Below, piece by piece: positions 60,786 to 64,000 of a DNA stretch of 64,000 nt. This DNA comes from CAVTLG01 sp963735495 (GTDB lineage: Bacteria > Chloroflexota > Ktedonobacteria > Ktedonobacterales > Ktedonobacteraceae). A program made the position numbers and the translations under genes. How positions within the stretch are numbered: position 1 is the first letter of the stretch; the number at the start of each line of letters is the position of its first letter. Under the pieces are notes generated by a model that was not told the origin of the DNA, ran no database searches, and saw only the letters and a list, made by a program, of their open reading frames with translations. The DNA lies in contig CAVTLG010000009.1 in assembly GCA_963735495.1 (NCBI GenBank), forward strand, positions 496,001 through 560,000, read 5' to 3'.

Positions 60786-62075
60786 ATGAAGGTTTTTGTC
60801 CAATCACAAGAAGGAAAGCCCTTGATGCCGACGACGCCACGACGAGCGCGGATCTGGCTCAAGGAGAAGCGGGCGCGGGTCATACGCCGAGAACCGTTTA
60901 CCATTCAGTTGCGCTTTGCGACCAACGAGTATGTGCAACCAGCCACTGTGGGAGTGGATACTGGCTCCAAAGTGGTGGGCCTGGCTGCCACCACCAACGG
61001 AGCCGTCGTCTTGCAGGCCGAGATGCAACTGCGCGATGATATCGGCGAGAAGATGAGGCGACGACGTCAGTACCGTCGCAACAGGCGTGCGCGCAAGACG
61101 CGCTACCGGTCTGCGCGTTTTGCCAATCGTCGGCGCAAAGCCGGATGGTTGCCGCCCTCCCTGCGTTCCAAAGTCGATGCCACGGTCAAAGCGGTGCGCC
61201 TGGTTGCCTGCTTGCTGCCAGTGCATCAGATCAACGTCGAAGTGGGCAGCTTTGATACCCAGAAGATGCAGGACCCAGAGATCACAGGGCTATCCTACCA
61301 ACAAGGCTCGCTCCAGGGGTATGAACTGCGGGAATATGTGTTGCTCAAGTGGAACCACCAGTGCGCCTACTGCCAAGCCAAAGGGATTCCTTTACAACTC
61401 GAACACATCGTCCCCAGGTCCAGAGGGGGTTCGGATCGCGCATCGAATCTCACCCTGGCGTGTGAACCCTGCAATGTGCGCAAAGGGACACGGACGGCAG
61501 AGGAGTTCGGCTATCCCGCGATCCAGGCGCAGGCTCGCAAGCCCTTGCGAGATACTGCGCAGGTATCGGCGATGAAAAACGCCGTGCTTCAGCAGCTCCA
61601 AGTCCTCTTCGGAAGCGCGCAGGTCGTGGTGACCTACGGCTATCATACCAAATATCAACGCCTCCAGGTGCTCAATCTGCCCAAGTCGCACGCCAATGAC
61701 GCCGTAGCCATTGCCTGTGCGGTGGGCGAGGTGGTCACGCCTCTGGAGACGGTCCATTCTATCCATTGTCTGCCACGAGGCCACTACCAGCGCTTCAATG
61801 GGCCGCACAGTGAGCATAAATGCTGGTCTCCTCGTAAGGTCCATGGGTTCAAGCTCTCCGAGATCGTCCAGGCCAAAGGGCAGGTTGGATACATCGGAGG
61901 ACGACGCGAGAAAGGTGCGTTCGTCATCAAAGACATGATCAGTGGCAAGAAGCTCTTGGAGGTCACCCCACGCAAAGTCGAGCGGATCGCACGTCCCACT
62001 CAGAGCTGGATGGTGACACGGCAGCCAGTTCCCGCTTCGATCAGAAAGGAGGGCGGCGCTTCCTCCCCCAGTTGA
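60786..62075 (+). CDS. iscB: IscB RNA-guided nuclease
   Basis: 429 residues with the full IscB layout: PLMP domain (KPLMPTTPRRARIWLKEKRA, 11-30), RuvC-I VGVDTGSKVVG (D58), Arg-rich bridge helix (about 90-118), RuvC-II INVEVGSFD (E152), HNH domain (CAYC, LEHIVPRSRGG with H207, CEPCNVRKG) and RuvC-III SHANDAVAIA (H302, D305). All catalytic residues are present, so the protein should be active. IscB, the ancestor of Cas9, uses an omega-RNA guide to cut DNA and probably helps an IS200/IS605-like element persist. No TnpA is encoded, so mobility would need one in trans. The stop codon lies inside the right-end hairpin. Confidence 0.95.
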   Translation: MKVFVQSQEGKPLMPTTPRRARIWLKEKRARVIRREPFTIQLRFATNEYVQPATVGVDTGSKVVGLAATTNGAVVLQAEMQLRDDIGEKMRRRRQYRRNRRARKTRYRSARFANRRRKAGWLPPSLRSKVDATVKAVRLVACLLPVHQINVEVGSFDTQKMQDPEITGLSYQQGSLQGYELREYVLLKWNHQCAYCQAKGIPLQLEHIVPRSRGGSDRASNLTLACEPCNVRKGTRTAEEFGYPAIQAQARKPLRDTAQVSAMKNAVLQQLQVLFGSAQVVVTYGYHTKYQRLQVLNLPKSHANDAVAIACAVGEVVTPLETVHSIHCLPRGHYQRFNGPHSEHKCWSPRKVHGFKLSEIVQAKGQVGYIGGRREKGAFVIKDMISGKKLLEVTPRKVERIARPTQSWMVTRQPVPASIRKEGGASSPS

Positions 62076-62085
62076 AACGTGGGGG
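62065..62085 (+). mobile_element. Right-end hairpin of the IscB element
   Basis: CCCCCA (62065-62070) pairs with TGGGGG (62080-62085) around GTTGAAACG, containing the iscB stop. It resembles the subterminal hairpins recognised by IS200/IS605 transposases. The element probably ends between 62086 and 62104. Confidence 0.65.
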
Positions 62086-62104
62086 TACCCGCGCTGCCGG
62101 AATC

Positions 62105-64000
62105 ATGGACGGCAAGATCACCTATCATCAACAGGTTACGTATTGCGGAAAACCGCGTTGCCGCAAGTGTCGTGAAGGCATAGGGCATGGTCCCTACTGG
62201 TATTCATACCAGACGGTCGACGGGCAGACGACGCGCACCTACATCGGGAAAACGCTGCCATCCGCTGTACAGGCCGCGCTGGTCACGGTGCCTCCCAGTA
62301 TAGGAGACAGTGATATGGCTGTAAATTATTCTCCACTCTCGGTGGCAGATCCTGGTACCTCTATGATCCGTATCTGGACGCTGGGCCAGTTCCGCATTGA
62401 TCGTTGCTATCACCAGCAGTGGTCGCCTGTTACCGATTCTGCCTGGCAGCAGCACAACGTTCGCTCCCTACTGGCTTACCTCATTTGTAGCCCTGAGCGC
62501 CGTGCCAGCCGTTCGCAGATTATTGCCGCGCTCTGGCCTACCTTAGATATAGGTATGGCGAGCAGTCGCCTTAACAAAACTGTGCAGAATTTGCGCAAAG
62601 TGCTGGGACATCCGGCGGTCGATGCAGGCTCTGTGCAGGGTGACGCCTTCCGTGTTGGTGCGTTGCCACTGCTGGTTGATGGAGAATGGCTCAGTCTCGC
62701 GGATCAGGAGCATATCTGGATCGATGCTCATGCATTTGAAGAGCGGAGCGTCGCCTCACTCAGCGACAAAGCACGCTATGAGCATGACGAGCAAAGTGCT
62801 GCACCTGATGTCTCCGTTGATTCCTTGCAACGTGAGCGTCTATTGCGTGACGTTGTCACGCTCTACAGTGGCAATTTTTTGCCGGAAGAGCAGACATCAG
62901 AGTGGGTGATTACGCGTCGCCAGATCTTGCGGCGTCATTGGATTGAACTTCTGCTTGAACTGGTGGATCTCTATACGACGCGTGGAGCGTCTTCATCGGC
63001 CATTGATATTCTAGATCGTCTCCTGGCCAGTGATCCCACCAACGAGCCTGCGGTGCAGCGTCTGATCGTTGTCCTGTCACATCTGAAGCGCCGTGGCGAA
63101 GCCTTGCGCGCCTATCAAAGCTTCGCGGATGTCTTACAGCGCGAGTATGCTGCGGTACCCTCTGAGGAAACGCGTGCATTTTATGAAGCCGTGCGTCGAG
63201 GCAGTGCCTTACCGGAGCGGGTGATGGACCCACTTGCGCCTGCCGCAGTATCGAATACCCCGCTTACCCATGACCTGCGTAGTGTCGCGCGAGGCTTTCC
63301 GTTGGAACCCATTGGACGTAGCAATCAGAGTCCACTCGTGGGGCGTACGAACAAACTCTCAACCATGCGCGACCTTTTACTGGAAGTGGAGCACAGCGCG
63401 CAACTGCAAAGTACGGGACGCCATAAGCCCTCTGGCATTCCTCTTGACACGCAGCGTCGGCCACAATGTCTCTTAATCATGGGAGAAACAGGCATTGGCA
63501 AGACGCGTCTGGCCGAGGAGATGAGCCGTGAGGCGCAGAAGCGTAGCTGGACGGTTGTCTGGAGCCGACTGTTTACGCAGGAAAGCAGTATTCCTTATCG
63601 TTTGTGGACCGATACGTTGCGCAAAATCCTCAACCTTGGTACTGGCCTGTTGCCTGTGCTGGACCCGTATCTCTTGCAGCCGCTCTTATCTTTTCTGCCC
63701 GCGTTACGCGAATTTCTGCCGCAAATTATCCTGGATCAGGCTCCGCCCCTGCTCGCATTGACGCCTGAGCAAGAGCAATTGCGTTTGTGGGAGGCGATTG
63801 GCAATCTATTTAAGACGATTAGTGAGCATACACCTTTATTGCTTGTGTTGGACGATATTCAGTGGGCTGATGGCAGTAGCCATGAGTTACTCGGCTATCT
63901 TGCGCGTCATCTGCACGGCTATCCGGTGCTCTTTTTAGCGACGTGCCGGGACACCGAGCTGCCCAAGCGTCCTCCGCATCCACTACGCAAGCTGATTTTC
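62105..64000 (+). CDS. Third SARP-type giant regulator (partial)
   Basis: Open from ATG 62105 to the window edge, about 632 codons visible. Same start as the paralogs (YCGKPRCRKCREGIGHGPYW, then RTYIGKTLPS). Winged helix IRIWTLGQFRIDR with SQIIAALWPTLDIG, a BTAD domain, then the AAA domain with GETGIGKTRLAEEM near 460 and LLLVLDDIQWADGSS near 578. It begins only about 20-40 bases after the IscB element, so the insertion replaced or separated its native promoter. The ribosome site is poor (GCCGGAATC). Confidence 0.88.
   Translation, partial: MDGKITYHQQVTYCGKPRCRKCREGIGHGPYWYSYQTVDGQTTRTYIGKTLPSAVQAALVTVPPSIGDSDMAVNYSPLSVADPGTSMIRIWTLGQFRIDRCYHQQWSPVTDSAWQQHNVRSLLAYLICSPERRASRSQIIAALWPTLDIGMASSRLNKTVQNLRKVLGHPAVDAGSVQGDAFRVGALPLLVDGEWLSLADQEHIWIDAHAFEERSVASLSDKARYEHDEQSAAPDVSVDSLQRERLLRDVVTLYSGNFLPEEQTSEWVITRRQILRRHWIELLLELVDLYTTRGASSSAIDILDRLLASDPTNEPAVQRLIVVLSHLKRRGEALRAYQSFADVLQREYAAVPSEETRAFYEAVRRGSALPERVMDPLAPAAVSNTPLTHDLRSVARGFPLEPIGRSNQSPLVGRTNKLSTMRDLLLEVEHSAQLQSTGRHKPSGIPLDTQRRPQCLLIMGETGIGKTRLAEEMSREAQKRSWTVVWSRLFTQESSIPYRLWTDTLRKILNLGTGLLPVLDPYLLQPLLSFLPALREFLPQIILDQAPPLLALTPEQEQLRLWEAIGNLFKTISEHTPLLLVLDDIQWADGSSHELLGYLARHLHGYPVLFLATCRDTELPKRPPHPLRKLIF

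Overview
The window looks like accessory-rich chromosome from a large-genome, spore-forming-type Chloroflexota of the Ktedonobacteria (Ktedonobacter-like). That is an inference from content: giant BTAD/SARP-type regulators with an N-terminal Cys-rich module, malectin-domain secreted proteins, an IscB element, an F420-type luciferase-like oxidoreductase, NB-ARC and TPR regulators, and many dispersed palindromes. No rRNA, tRNA or CRISPR array was recognised.

1-16609 is an extracellular contractile injection system (eCIS, phage-tail-like). A long minus-strand operon runs sheath, tube, Zn-finger baseplate protein, Pro-rich protein, Pvc16/DUF4255 protein, AAA+ ATPase, small protein, disordered repeat protein, CIS tube-type adaptor, LysM protein, gpD-like, gpV-like spike, gp25, baseplate J and a further gene cut by the window edge. 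Many junctions are ATGA or TAATG overlaps. A DUF6519-type gene is divergent from the sheath. No toxin gene is obvious here.

16655-20476 is decayed: an IS110 transposase without its N-terminus and with an internal TGA, then a GH78 rhamnosidase with a one-base frameshift. 20715-33450 encodes a membrane Ser/Thr kinase and secreted proteins: a thaumatin-like protein, a Tat-exported Dyp-peroxidase-like protein (frameshifted), two malectin proteins and a GH64 beta-1,3-glucanase with a malectin domain. Together with the GH16-like enzyme at 55.5 kb these point to beta-glucan or fungal-wall targets (inference).

33550-41106 holds an XRE-NB-ARC-TPR regulator, a zinc-ribbon membrane protein, a PLP-dependent lyase, an F420-type oxidoreductase and a small membrane protein. 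41741-51550 holds two long paralogous regulators (DUF6788-like, winged helix, BTAD, AAA, TPR). The second is split by a 240-bp insertion flanked by CATGG direct repeats. A candidate small RNA and a 49-residue membrane protein lie between them.

51880-54878 is the most interesting stretch. It has a MauE/DoxX-like membrane protein, a Tat-leader precursor ending in an 18-Cys core that resembles halocin-C8-type bacteriocin precursors (one-base frameshift in the pro-region), and four tiny membrane proteins. This is a candidate disulfide-rich bacteriocin cassette.

55050-59774 holds a GNAT acetyltransferase, the GH16-like protein, a globin with an N-terminal helical domain, PRPP synthetase and heme A synthase. 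60395-62085 is an IscB element with its upstream omega-RNA region and right-end hairpin. It sits directly before a third paralogous regulator (62105 to the window end).

A cross-cutting observation is that four genes carry a single-base indel whose reversal restores family-like sequence, plus one nonsense codon. Either assembly errors or active decay would explain this.
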